NCBI RefSeq assembly: GCF_021556435.1 | Contig: NZ_JAKGCU010000002.1 | Location: 358,458 to 422,457 of the forward strand | Direction of reading: 5' to 3' | Source of the DNA: Gordonia tangerina | GTDB taxonomy: Bacteria; Actinomycetota; Actinomycetes; Mycobacteriales; Mycobacteriaceae | Length of the DNA: 64,000 bases | Part shown: in pieces, positions 57,191-64,000 of the stretch | Layout: each line of letters begins with the position of its first letter | Position numbering within the stretch: position 1 is the first letter of the stretch | Made by a program: the position numbers and the translations under genes | Notes under the pieces: model-generated | The model's database searches: none | Told to the model about the DNA's origin: nothing | What the model saw: only the letters and a program-made list of their open reading frames with translations

Positions 57191-58864
57191 ATGACCGCGC
57201 GCGACGCATTCCACCGCTTCTCGTTCGCGCTTGCCTCCGAGGGTTCTCGCTTCGCCCTGGCCGCCACGCTCCTGCTGATCGCCACTGGGTGTGAGATCGT
57301 CGGCATCTTCGTGCTGTCCGACGTGATCGACGGTGCACTCACCGCGACCAGTCTGACGCAGTTCGGCGCGCTGGCCGTCCTCTGGTTACTGGTGACTGCC
57401 GTGGCCACCGCGGCCGACTATTACGGCCAGGTGGCTGCGATCGGGATCTCCGAGCGCGTGGTGTTACGCCTGCGCGACAACCTGTTCGCCCACATCCAAC
57501 GCCTCAATCCCGTCGTCCACCGCCGGTTCGGTGTCGGGGACCTCGTCACGCGGCACACCGGGGATCTGGAGGCCGTCGAGTATCTGGTGGGTTCCGGACT
57601 GATGCAGTTCGTCATCGCCGCGGTGAACACCGCCGGCCTGGTCGTCGCCGCATTCATCATGAGTTGGCAGGTCGCGTTGGTGGCGCTGGCCGCGGTGCCC
57701 GTCCTGTGGGCACTGTCGGCGCTCTACTCGCGTCGCCAGACGCTGGTCACCCGCGACGAACGCATCGCCAATGCCGACATCGCGCTGGCCGTCTCGACCG
57801 CGATCACCGGCCACGAGACCGCCGTCGCCTACAACCAACAGGACCGCGAGCATGCCCGTCTGCACCGTCACGGTGTCACCTGGCTCGGCACCCGCTTGAC
57901 CCAGACCCGGATCGAGGCCGGATTCGGTGCGGTGATGGGCTTCGGACAGGTGGTGGTGACGCTGGCCATCGCCGTCGCCGGGGTGTGGCAGGTCCGCCAA
58001 GGTGCGCTCAGCGTGGGAGCGCTACTGGCCTTGACCGGCTACCTCGGCATGCTCTATCCCAAGATGCAGGAACTCGCCGAGGTCCGGCTCGCGCTCGCGT
58101 CGGCGACGGTGAGCGCCGAACGCATCTGCGAACTGCTCGATCTGGAACCGACCGACGCAGACCAGCCCGACGCGGTCGCCCATCGGGGAGCCGATCACCG
58201 GATCTCCATGCGCGCGGTGACTCTGCGGCGTGCGGGCGTGACGGTCCTCGATCGGGTGTCGCTGGATCTGAACCCCGGAGCCATCACCGCGCTGGTCGGG
58301 GCCAGTGGCGCCGGGAAATCCACCCTCGCGTCGCTGCTCTGCCGGTTCGAGCGACCCGATGAGGGCACCATCACCCTGGGAGACCGGTCGCTGTCGGAGC
58401 TCACCGGCCGCTCGATTCGCGAACACATCACCCTGCTCCCCCAGCAACCCGTAATCAAGACCGGCACGGTCGCCGACAACATCGCCTACGGATGCCCGGA
58501 CGCCGACCGCGCATCGATCATCGCCGCCGCGATCGCGGCCGACGCCGACTCGTTCATCAGCGCCTTGCCCGCCGGGTACGACTCCCCACTCGCCGAGGAC
58601 GGATTGACCCTCTCCGGCGGACAACGTCAACGCATCGCGATGGCGCGCGCCTTCCTGCGCAACACACCGATCCTCATCCTCGACGAACCGACATCCGGCC
58701 TCGATGATGCAACGACCCAACGCATCCTCGAGCCGCTGCAGCGGTTGGCTGCCGGTCGGTCCACCCTCCTCATCACCCACGACGGCCGCGTCACCGAGAT
58801 CGCCGACGAGGTGCTGGAACTGCACGAAGGCAGAATTCGGCCACATATGAACTTTGTTGCATAG
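57191..58864 (+). CDS. ABC exporter half-transporter
   Basis: This 557-residue protein fuses a six-helix membrane domain (1-300) to an ATPase domain. The ATPase has Walker A GASGAGKST, Q-loop LLPQQP, signature LSGGQRQRIAMARA and Walker B LILDEPTSGLD with the H-loop ITHDGR. As a half-transporter it must work as a homodimer, or with a partner not seen here. The fold and the short soluble linker resemble CydC/D and lipid or drug exporters; the cargo is unknown. GGGAGGG lies 10 nt before the ATG, and a TAGGTT box is about 55 nt upstream. It is not clearly part of the nsrR operon (132-bp gap). Confidence 0.85.
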   Translation: MTARDAFHRFSFALASEGSRFALAATLLLIATGCEIVGIFVLSDVIDGALTATSLTQFGALAVLWLLVTAVATAADYYGQVAAIGISERVVLRLRDNLFAHIQRLNPVVHRRFGVGDLVTRHTGDLEAVEYLVGSGLMQFVIAAVNTAGLVVAAFIMSWQVALVALAAVPVLWALSALYSRRQTLVTRDERIANADIALAVSTAITGHETAVAYNQQDREHARLHRHGVTWLGTRLTQTRIEAGFGAVMGFGQVVVTLAIAVAGVWQVRQGALSVGALLALTGYLGMLYPKMQELAEVRLALASATVSAERICELLDLEPTDADQPDAVAHRGADHRISMRAVTLRRAGVTVLDRVSLDLNPGAITALVGASGAGKSTLASLLCRFERPDEGTITLGDRSLSELTGRSIREHITLLPQQPVIKTGTVADNIAYGCPDADRASIIAAAIAADADSFISALPAGYDSPLAEDGLTLSGGQRQRIAMARAFLRNTPILILDEPTSGLDDATTQRILEPLQRLAAGRSTLLITHDGRVTEIADEVLELHEGRIRPHMNFVA

Positions 58865-58892
58865 TGCGTAGGTGCAGTGCTAGGTTCACATC
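58846..58892 (+). promoter_or_regulatory. padR promoter and inverted repeat
   Basis: TAGGTT (58881-58886) lies 6 nt before the GTG of padR, a leaderless layout. TATGAAC (58846-58852) and GTTCACA (58884-58890) form an imperfect inverted repeat, the second arm overlapping the -10, as an autorepressor site would. The promoter lies across the 3' end of the ABC gene. Confidence 0.45.
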
Positions 58893-59438
58893 GTGGCGCT
58901 CGAGCATGCGATCCTGGTGTCGCTGGCCGAACGGCCCGGAACGGGCTACGAGATCGGCCAGCAGTTCGACCGATCCATCGGCTACTTCTGGTCGGCTACC
59001 CATCAGCAGATCTACCGCACCCTGAAGAAGCTGCACGCTGACGGCCTGGTGAGTTTCGAATCGATTCCCCAGGACGGTCGACCCGACAAGAAGGTCTACA
59101 CCGTCTCCGACGCGGGCCGGAAAGTGCTGGCGGAGTGGGCGATGAGTCCGACGCCGCTGCAGCCGCTGCGCAACGACCTCGGAGTCAAGTTGCGCGCCGC
59201 CGAATTCGGCGATCTGGCCACCATCATCGGCGAGCTCAAGGCGCATCGCGACGAACATCTCGCCCAACTGACCCTTTTCAACGGCTTCGAGGCGGCGTAC
59301 TACCCCGCTCCCGACACCCTGACCGGCCGCAAACTCCATCAGTACCTGGTGCTGCGCGGCGGAATTCGATCCGAGCAGGGCTTCGTCGACTGGTGCGACG
59401 AGGTCATCGACGCCCTCGAACGCGAACTGTCCACCTGA
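58893..59438 (+). CDS. PadR-family transcriptional regulator
   Basis: This 181-residue protein has the PadR winged helix (ALEHAILVSLAERPGTGYEI, SATHQQIYRTLKKLHADGLV, RPDKKVYTVSDAGRK) and a C-terminal helical dimerisation domain. PadR proteins usually respond to aromatic or lipophilic ligands. It starts with GTG 6 nt after TAGGTT. fadH begins 46 nt downstream on the same strand, so padR probably controls itself and fadH, perhaps also the ABC exporter upstream. Confidence 0.9.
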   Translation: MALEHAILVSLAERPGTGYEIGQQFDRSIGYFWSATHQQIYRTLKKLHADGLVSFESIPQDGRPDKKVYTVSDAGRKVLAEWAMSPTPLQPLRNDLGVKLRAAEFGDLATIIGELKAHRDEHLAQLTLFNGFEAAYYPAPDTLTGRKLHQYLVLRGGIRSEQGFVDWCDEVIDALERELST

Positions 59439-59484
59439 CCCACGATCACCTCCCCGCAACGACCCCGACACGAGAGGCAACGCC

Positions 59485-61548
59485 ATGTCAGCCCACACGG
59501 CCGAGCGAAATCAACAGTTCCCCAACCTGTTCGAACCATTGCAGATCGGCGGGATGACCATCCCGAACCGCCTCATCATGGGTTCGATGCACACCGGTCT
59601 CGAGGATCGGGTGTGGGACATCGACAAACTCGCCGCGTATTTCGCCGAGCGCGCCAAGGGCGGTGCTGGGCTCATCATCACCGGCGGATTCGCCACCAGC
59701 CGTACCGGTGTGCTGTCCATCGCGGGCGGCAAGATGACCAACGTCCTGGAGGTCAAGCGACATCAGCGGGTCACCAAGGCCGTGCACGACGAGGGCGGCA
59801 AGATCGCAATGCAGCTCATCCACGCCGGTCGCTACGGCTACAACCCGTTCAAGGTCGCCGCCGGCTCCGAGCCGTCACCGATCCATCCGTTCAAACACCT
59901 CAAGATGAACGAGCCGATCATCCGGCACGTCATCCGCAGCTTCGGACGGTCGGCGAAGCTGGCCCGGCAGGCCGGCTACGACGCGGTCGAGATCATGGGC
60001 GGCGAAGGTTACCTGATCAATCAGTTCCTCTGCCCGCACACCAACGATCGAACCGACAAGTGGGGTGGCTCAACGGAGAACCGGCAGCGGTTCCTCGTCG
60101 AGGTCATCAAGGAGATGCGCCGCCAGGTGCCGCGTGATTTCCCGATCATCCTGCGCCAGTCCATCGCCGACCTCATCCGCAACGGCCAGACGTGGGACGA
60201 AATCGCGCTCATGGCCCGTAAGGCCGAGGAGCACGGGGTGGATGCCATCAACACCGACATCGGCTGGCACGAGGCGCAAGTGCCCACCATCGTCACCTCG
60301 GTGCCCCGCGGCGCATTCGTGAAATTCACCGAGCGTCTGCGCGACCAGGTGTCGATCCCGCTGATCGCCGCCAACCGCATCAACACCGCCGAACTCGCCG
60401 AGGAGATCCTCGAACGTGGGCGCGTCGACGCCGTACAGATGGCCCGACCGTTCCTCGCCGATCCCGAGATCGCCAACAAGGCCCGTGAGGGTCTGGCCGA
60501 CGAGATCAACACCTGCATCGGCTGCAACCAGGCCTGCCTCGACCACGCCTTCGTCGGCAAGCACGTCTCCTGCCTAGTCAATCCGCAGGCGGGCCGCGAG
60601 ACGACGCTGCTACTCGGACCGACGCGCCGCGCCAAGCGGGTCGCGGTCATCGGCGCCGGACCGGCCGGGTTGTCGGCCGCGGTCGCATCGGCCAAACGCG
60701 GCCACAAGGTGGACCTCTACGAGGGTGGCGCCAGCATCGGTGGGCAGTTCTCCATCGCCTCCCGCATCCCCGGCAAGGAAGAGTTCAGTGAGACGATTCG
60801 CTACTACACCCGTCAGCTGGAGATCAACGGTGTGAACGTGGTGCTGAACAAGCGCGCCACCGCCGACGAGATCATCGAGGGCGGATACGACGACGTCATC
60901 GTGGCAACCGGTGTCACCCCGCGCATTCCGAGCATCCCGGGGGTGGACCACCCGATGGTGATGTCCTACGCCGACGCCGTCCTCGGACGTCGCGAGATCG
61001 GCAAGCGTGTCGCGGTGATCGGTGCCGGCGGAATTGGCTTCGACGTCAGCGAATTCCTCGTCACCGACGAATCCCCATCGTTGAATCTCAAGGAATGGGA
61101 GCAGGAATGGGGCGTCACCGAGGACGGCGACAAGCCCGGCTTCGTCACCAAACCCCGTCCGCTGCCGGCGATCCGTCAGGTCTACCTGGTGCAGCGCAAG
61201 CCTGGTAAGCAGGGCAAGACCCTCGGCAAAACCAGCGGCTGGGTGCACCGCGCGACGGTGAAGATGAAGGGCGTGGAACAGATCTCGGGCGCCACCTACG
61301 ACAAGATCGACGACCAGGGGCTGCACCTGAGCTTCCACGACGACGAGGGCAAGGTCACCGAGACCCGCATCCTCGAAGTCGACAACGTGGTCGTGTGTGC
61401 CGGTCAGGAATCGGTGCGCGAACTCGTGGACCCGTTGACCGTCGCCGGGGTGACCACGCACGTCATCGGTGGCGCCGACCTGGCCGCCGAGCTCGACGCC
61501 AAGCGGGCCATCCGGCAGGGCACCGAGGTGGCCGCCGGCATCGCCTGA
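59485..61548 (+). CDS. fadH: 2,4-dienoyl-CoA reductase-type NADPH:flavin oxidoreductase
   Basis: This 687-residue enzyme joins an old-yellow-enzyme TIM barrel with FMN (1-370), a 4Fe-4S cluster (CIGCNQAC and SCLVNP) and FAD/NADPH domains (VAVIGAGPAGLSAAVASAKRG, VAVIGAGGIGFDVSEFL). This is the FadH architecture that reduces 2,4-dienoyl-CoA in oxidation of unsaturated fatty acids. Length is close to E. coli FadH (672). Related enzymes reduce other unsaturated carbonyls, so the substrate is probable, not proven. GAGAGG precedes the ATG. It lies downstream of padR. Confidence 0.92.
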   Translation: MSAHTAERNQQFPNLFEPLQIGGMTIPNRLIMGSMHTGLEDRVWDIDKLAAYFAERAKGGAGLIITGGFATSRTGVLSIAGGKMTNVLEVKRHQRVTKAVHDEGGKIAMQLIHAGRYGYNPFKVAAGSEPSPIHPFKHLKMNEPIIRHVIRSFGRSAKLARQAGYDAVEIMGGEGYLINQFLCPHTNDRTDKWGGSTENRQRFLVEVIKEMRRQVPRDFPIILRQSIADLIRNGQTWDEIALMARKAEEHGVDAINTDIGWHEAQVPTIVTSVPRGAFVKFTERLRDQVSIPLIAANRINTAELAEEILERGRVDAVQMARPFLADPEIANKAREGLADEINTCIGCNQACLDHAFVGKHVSCLVNPQAGRETTLLLGPTRRAKRVAVIGAGPAGLSAAVASAKRGHKVDLYEGGASIGGQFSIASRIPGKEEFSETIRYYTRQLEINGVNVVLNKRATADEIIEGGYDDVIVATGVTPRIPSIPGVDHPMVMSYADAVLGRREIGKRVAVIGAGGIGFDVSEFLVTDESPSLNLKEWEQEWGVTEDGDKPGFVTKPRPLPAIRQVYLVQRKPGKQGKTLGKTSGWVHRATVKMKGVEQISGATYDKIDDQGLHLSFHDDEGKVTETRILEVDNVVVCAGQESVRELVDPLTVAGVTTHVIGGADLAAELDAKRAIRQGTEVAAGIA

Positions 61549-61574
61549 CCAAGGCGGAGGGGGTCTCGATGTCG

Positions 61575-61706
61575 GCGAGCGCAGCGGGTGTATCCCCGCC
61601 GATCCAGTAACCGCGCGAGCGCAGCGGGTGTATCCCCGCCGATCGAGTAACCGCGCGAGCGCAGCGGGTGTATCCCCGCCGATCGAGTAACCGCGCGAGC
61701 GCAGCG
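61575..61706. repeat. 40-bp tandem repeat, three copies plus partial
   Basis: A 40-bp unit beginning GCGAGCGCAGCGGGTGTATC repeats at 61575, 61615 and 61655, with a 12-bp partial copy at 61695. Copies differ at one base (GATCCAG or GATCGAG). Each unit has a short GCGGG/CCCGC hairpin. The period is not a multiple of three and no gene spans it. There are no spacers, so it is not CRISPR. It lies between fadH and the SDR gene. Confidence 0.9.
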
Positions 61707-61740
61707 AGCCGGTGTATCGAGATCCCCCCGACCGCCCGAC

Positions 61741-61746
61741 TAGGAT
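61741..61746 (+). promoter_or_regulatory. -10 box (TAGGAT) of SDR gene
   Basis: TAGGAT lies 8 nt before the ATG at 61755, with no ribosome-binding site between. Confidence 0.45.
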
Positions 61747-61754
61747 CTTCAGAC

Positions 61755-62564
61755 ATGGGTGTCCCGTCGCCGACCGAGTCCGCCCGCGCCGTTGTCACCG
61801 GCGCCTCATCCGGCATCGGGATGGCACTGGCGCGGGCACTGGCCTCGCGCGGACATTCGCTCGTCTTGGTCGCTCGTCGCGGTGACATCCTCGAGGGCCT
61901 CGCCGCCGAGCTCCGTGGCAGCCACGACATCGCGGTCGAGGTGCGCCCGGTCGACCTCTCGGATTCACCTGCGGTCGAGGTGCTCTGTGCCGAACTCGCC
62001 GGACGCGAGATCTCCATCCTGTGCAACAACGCCGGGATCGCCACCTTCGGACCGGTCAGCGACCTCGACCCAGAGTACGAACGCGCGCAGGTCCGTCTGA
62101 ACGTGAACGCCGTCCACGATCTGACCTTGGCCGTACTCCCGCACATGGTGCACCGTGGCTCCGGCGGAATCCTCATGGTGGGCTCGGCCGCGGGGAACAT
62201 GCCGATCCCCAACAACGCCACGTATGCGGCCACGAAGGCGTTCGTGAACACCTTCAGCGAGTCGCTGCGCGGCGAGGTGTCCGCTCAAGGCGTCCACGTC
62301 ACCCTGCTCGCGCCGGGGCCGGTGCGCACAGCGACGCCGGCACCCGAAAACCAGTCCATCGTGGACAAGATGGTCCCCGACTTCCTGTGGCACTCCAGCG
62401 ACAAGGTCGCCGAGATGAGCCTGGATGCGCTGGAACACAACAAGATGCGGGTGGTTCCGGGCACCCTGTCGAAAGCGATGTCGGTCGCCGGTGGATACAG
62501 CCCACGCGCAGTGGTCGCGCCGATCGTCGGCACGTTCTATCGGAAACTCGGCGACGACGGCTGA
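61755..62564 (+). CDS. Short-chain dehydrogenase/reductase
   Basis: This 269-residue SDR has the NAD(P) motif VTGASSGIGMALA, the NNAG motif and the catalytic YAATK. It belongs to the DltE/KR-like class with a hydrophobic C-terminal region that may touch the membrane. The substrate is unknown; lipid or keto-acyl compounds are common for this group. The start at 61755 is set by the nearby TAGGAT box; in-frame sequence upstream is the tandem repeat. Confidence 0.88.
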   Translation: MGVPSPTESARAVVTGASSGIGMALARALASRGHSLVLVARRGDILEGLAAELRGSHDIAVEVRPVDLSDSPAVEVLCAELAGREISILCNNAGIATFGPVSDLDPEYERAQVRLNVNAVHDLTLAVLPHMVHRGSGGILMVGSAAGNMPIPNNATYAATKAFVNTFSESLRGEVSAQGVHVTLLAPGPVRTATPAPENQSIVDKMVPDFLWHSSDKVAEMSLDALEHNKMRVVPGTLSKAMSVAGGYSPRAVVAPIVGTFYRKLGDDG

Positions 62565-62625
62565 GTCATCCACGGTCTGTTGTGGGGTTTGGCCTGCGTC
62601 GACGAAAGTTGTCGGTGGGTGCGGT

Positions 62626-62631
62626 TAGTTT
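62626..62631 (+). promoter_or_regulatory. -10 box (TAGTTT) of leaderless DUF222 gene
   Basis: TAGTTT lies exactly 6 nt before the ATG at 62638, with no ribosome-binding site. Confidence 0.5.
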
Positions 62632-62637
62632 GGTGTC

Positions 62638-64000
62638 ATGAATTCGAGCGCGCCGGCGTTGGCCCAGATGGCCGATGATGAGCAGCACTGCGCTACCGAG
62701 TTGGTCGAGGTGCTCCATCATTGCAATGCGGTGCGCGCGGCCGCCGATTATCGGATGTTGCAGGCGGTCAGTCTGATTCATGAGGAACGTGAACAGGACC
62801 ATCTGGTGCGGTTGGCTGCGTCGTTGGGTGAGCAGTCGACGTCGCTGGCCACTCTGGAACGTCTCGCCAGGCGTGCGGCGGCCGGGGAGGATCCACGCGC
62901 CCAGTACGGACCGACCGGGTTGGAGATGGCGATCGCCGAGGTCGGTGCGGCGTTGACGGTGCCACCGGCGCGGGCGCGGGAGTTGATCGAGGCCGGCAGC
63001 GTGTTACGTCATCAGTTGCCGTTCACCGGCGCCACCCTTGTCGCCGGCCGTATCGACCTACCGCGGTTTCTGGTGGTGGTACGCCGCACCGTGCTGGTCG
63101 ATCCCGCAAAGTTCACTGTGCTCGATACCGAGATCGCCGCGGCCATCGAGTCGCGCGAGCCGATGTCGATAACCCGGTTCACCACGATGATCGACAAGAT
63201 CATCACGAAGATCGATCCGACCGCGGTGCGCCGTCGGCGTGAGCAGGTCGACACCGACCGCAACATCAGTGTGCGCCCCGACCGCCACACCCCGGGCCAG
63301 TCCCGGATCGGGGGTGTGTTGCCCGCCGAGCAGGCCGCGGCCATCGACGCCCGACTCCAAGCGATGGCCGCGGCGGTGCATCCCGACGATCCACGCACCG
63401 CCGCCCAACGCCGCGCCGATGCGTTGGTCGCCTTGGCCGATGGCGCTGACCGCCTGGACTGCCGGTGTGAGGTCTGCACCACCGACGCCAACGCCGATGA
63501 CAGCGCCGCCGGCGAGGGGCTCGGTGCGTCCGACGAGACACCCGACAGTGACGCGATCGCAGTCGAGGACGAGGCGACGGCACCCGACCCCGCGGCGGCC
63601 GGTGAACCCGAGGTCCGCGACGGGCAGGGCGACACTTCGGGCGCACCGGTCGACGCTGACGCCGCCACGACGGATTGTGCGCCGCGTCCGACGTTTCACA
63701 TCGTGGTCAATCTGAGCACCCTGCTGGGTCACGATGATGATCCGGCCTTCCTCGACGGCCACGGAGTCATCGATGCCGACACCGCCCGCGCATTGTTGGC
63801 CGAGGCCAAACGCTGCTACGTCACACCCGACACCACCAACCTCGCACAGGTCGACCGTTACGCGCCGTCGAAGAAACTTGCCGACCTCATCCGGGCCGGC
63901 GAGCTGTGTTGCAGCTTTCCCGGCTGCAACAACCGCGCCTATCACGCCGATGTCGACCATTCGGTCCCACACGCCGAGGGTGGCGCCACCGATGCACGAA
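62638..64000 (+). CDS. DUF222 / HNH endonuclease domain protein (13E12-type), cut by window end
   Basis: The frame is open from the ATG at 62638 to the end of the window (454 codons, no stop), so the protein is partial. The first 260 residues match DUF222 (LVEVLHHCNAVRAAADYRML, RARELIEAGSVL, RIGGVLPAEQAAAIDARL). A Cys cluster (CRCEVC) and an acidic linker of about 65 residues follow. An HNH domain then begins (CSFPGCNNRAYHADVDHSVPHAEGG). This is the 13E12 REP family, present in many copies in mycobacteria and Gordonia and suspected to be mobile. The catalytic Asn should lie just beyond the window. Confidence 0.9.
   Translation, partial: MNSSAPALAQMADDEQHCATELVEVLHHCNAVRAAADYRMLQAVSLIHEEREQDHLVRLAASLGEQSTSLATLERLARRAAAGEDPRAQYGPTGLEMAIAEVGAALTVPPARARELIEAGSVLRHQLPFTGATLVAGRIDLPRFLVVVRRTVLVDPAKFTVLDTEIAAAIESREPMSITRFTTMIDKIITKIDPTAVRRRREQVDTDRNISVRPDRHTPGQSRIGGVLPAEQAAAIDARLQAMAAAVHPDDPRTAAQRRADALVALADGADRLDCRCEVCTTDANADDSAAGEGLGASDETPDSDAIAVEDEATAPDPAAAGEPEVRDGQGDTSGAPVDADAATTDCAPRPTFHIVVNLSTLLGHDDDPAFLDGHGVIDADTARALLAEAKRCYVTPDTTNLAQVDRYAPSKKLADLIRAGELCCSFPGCNNRAYHADVDHSVPHAEGGATDAR

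Noticed and set aside
61575..61706. Possible CRISPR array
   Set aside because: The 40-bp units abut with no unique spacers and no cas genes are present; this is a plain tandem repeat.

Overview
The window reads as core chromosome of a high-GC mycolic-acid actinomycete (order Mycobacteriales), most likely Gordonia or a close relative such as Williamsia. This rests on the very GC-rich codon use, many GTG starts, a mycothiol-linked DsbA-like protein, two ClpP paralogues, the 180-kDa type of NAD-glutamate dehydrogenase, and gene order. From proB (about 2.9 kb) to an ssb paralogue (about 51 kb), the order follows, as I remember it, the Mycobacterium tuberculosis block Rv2439c-Rv2478c, with local insertions and losses. 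I see no prophage, integrase, transposase, plasmid functions, CRISPR array or large island.

Layout. 0-1.9 kb: ectB-ectC (ectoine synthesis). 2-16.7 kb: a sirtuin, then a long minus-strand run of growth genes (proB, obg, rpmA, rplU, rne, ndk, a secreted unknown, DUF4233, folC, valS, mobA). 16.7-19 kb: an FdhF/YdeP-type molybdoenzyme divergent from mobA. 19-24 kb: protein quality control (clpX, clpP2, clpP1, tig) and two tRNAs. 24-29.6 kb: envelope and redox genes, namely a frameshifted secreted lipase, an L,D-transpeptidase, sthA and a lysin-B-like hydrolase. 29.7-37.4 kb: a 44-residue protein, nei, rpiB, an M48 protease, a mycoredoxin-2-like protein, pepN, DUF5130, a CtaJ-like membrane protein and an HNH protein. 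37.5-51 kb: glbO, aglA, an unknown, a thioesterase, a molybdopterin oxidoreductase, the giant gdh, ettA and ssb2. 51-64 kb: a CopD-CtaG fusion, tRNA-Arg, a 31-residue membrane microprotein, a uracil permease, nsrR-hmp with a small membrane protein (NO defence), an ABC exporter, padR-fadH, a 40-bp tandem repeat, an SDR and a DUF222/HNH gene cut by the window end.

How the parts work together. Most genes are housekeeping: translation and ribosome assembly (obg, rpmA, rplU, valS, ettA), RNA turnover (rne), nucleotide, folate and proline metabolism (ndk, folC, proB), and proteolysis (clpX, clpP1/P2, tig, pepN, M48). Stress functions are woven in: osmoprotection (ectBC), NO and oxygen handling (nsrR-hmp, glbO), thiol and NADPH redox (mycoredoxin-like, sthA) and base-excision repair (nei). 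The two molybdoenzymes share the window with mobA, which makes their cofactor.

I do not find a clear new multi-gene system. The strongest unusual signals are: a set of about a dozen leaderless start sites (TANNNT, then 6-8 nt, then ATG or GTG), including a 22-bp divergent promoter (rpiB / M48) whose two -10 boxes overlap; a chromosomal lysin-B-like hydrolase outside any prophage; acidic N-terminal extensions on FolC (built on a 15-bp minisatellite) and AglA; a structured rplU-rpmA leader; a 40-bp intergenic tandem repeat; and two small proteins below the usual annotation cutoff. Residue numbers refer to the start codons chosen here.
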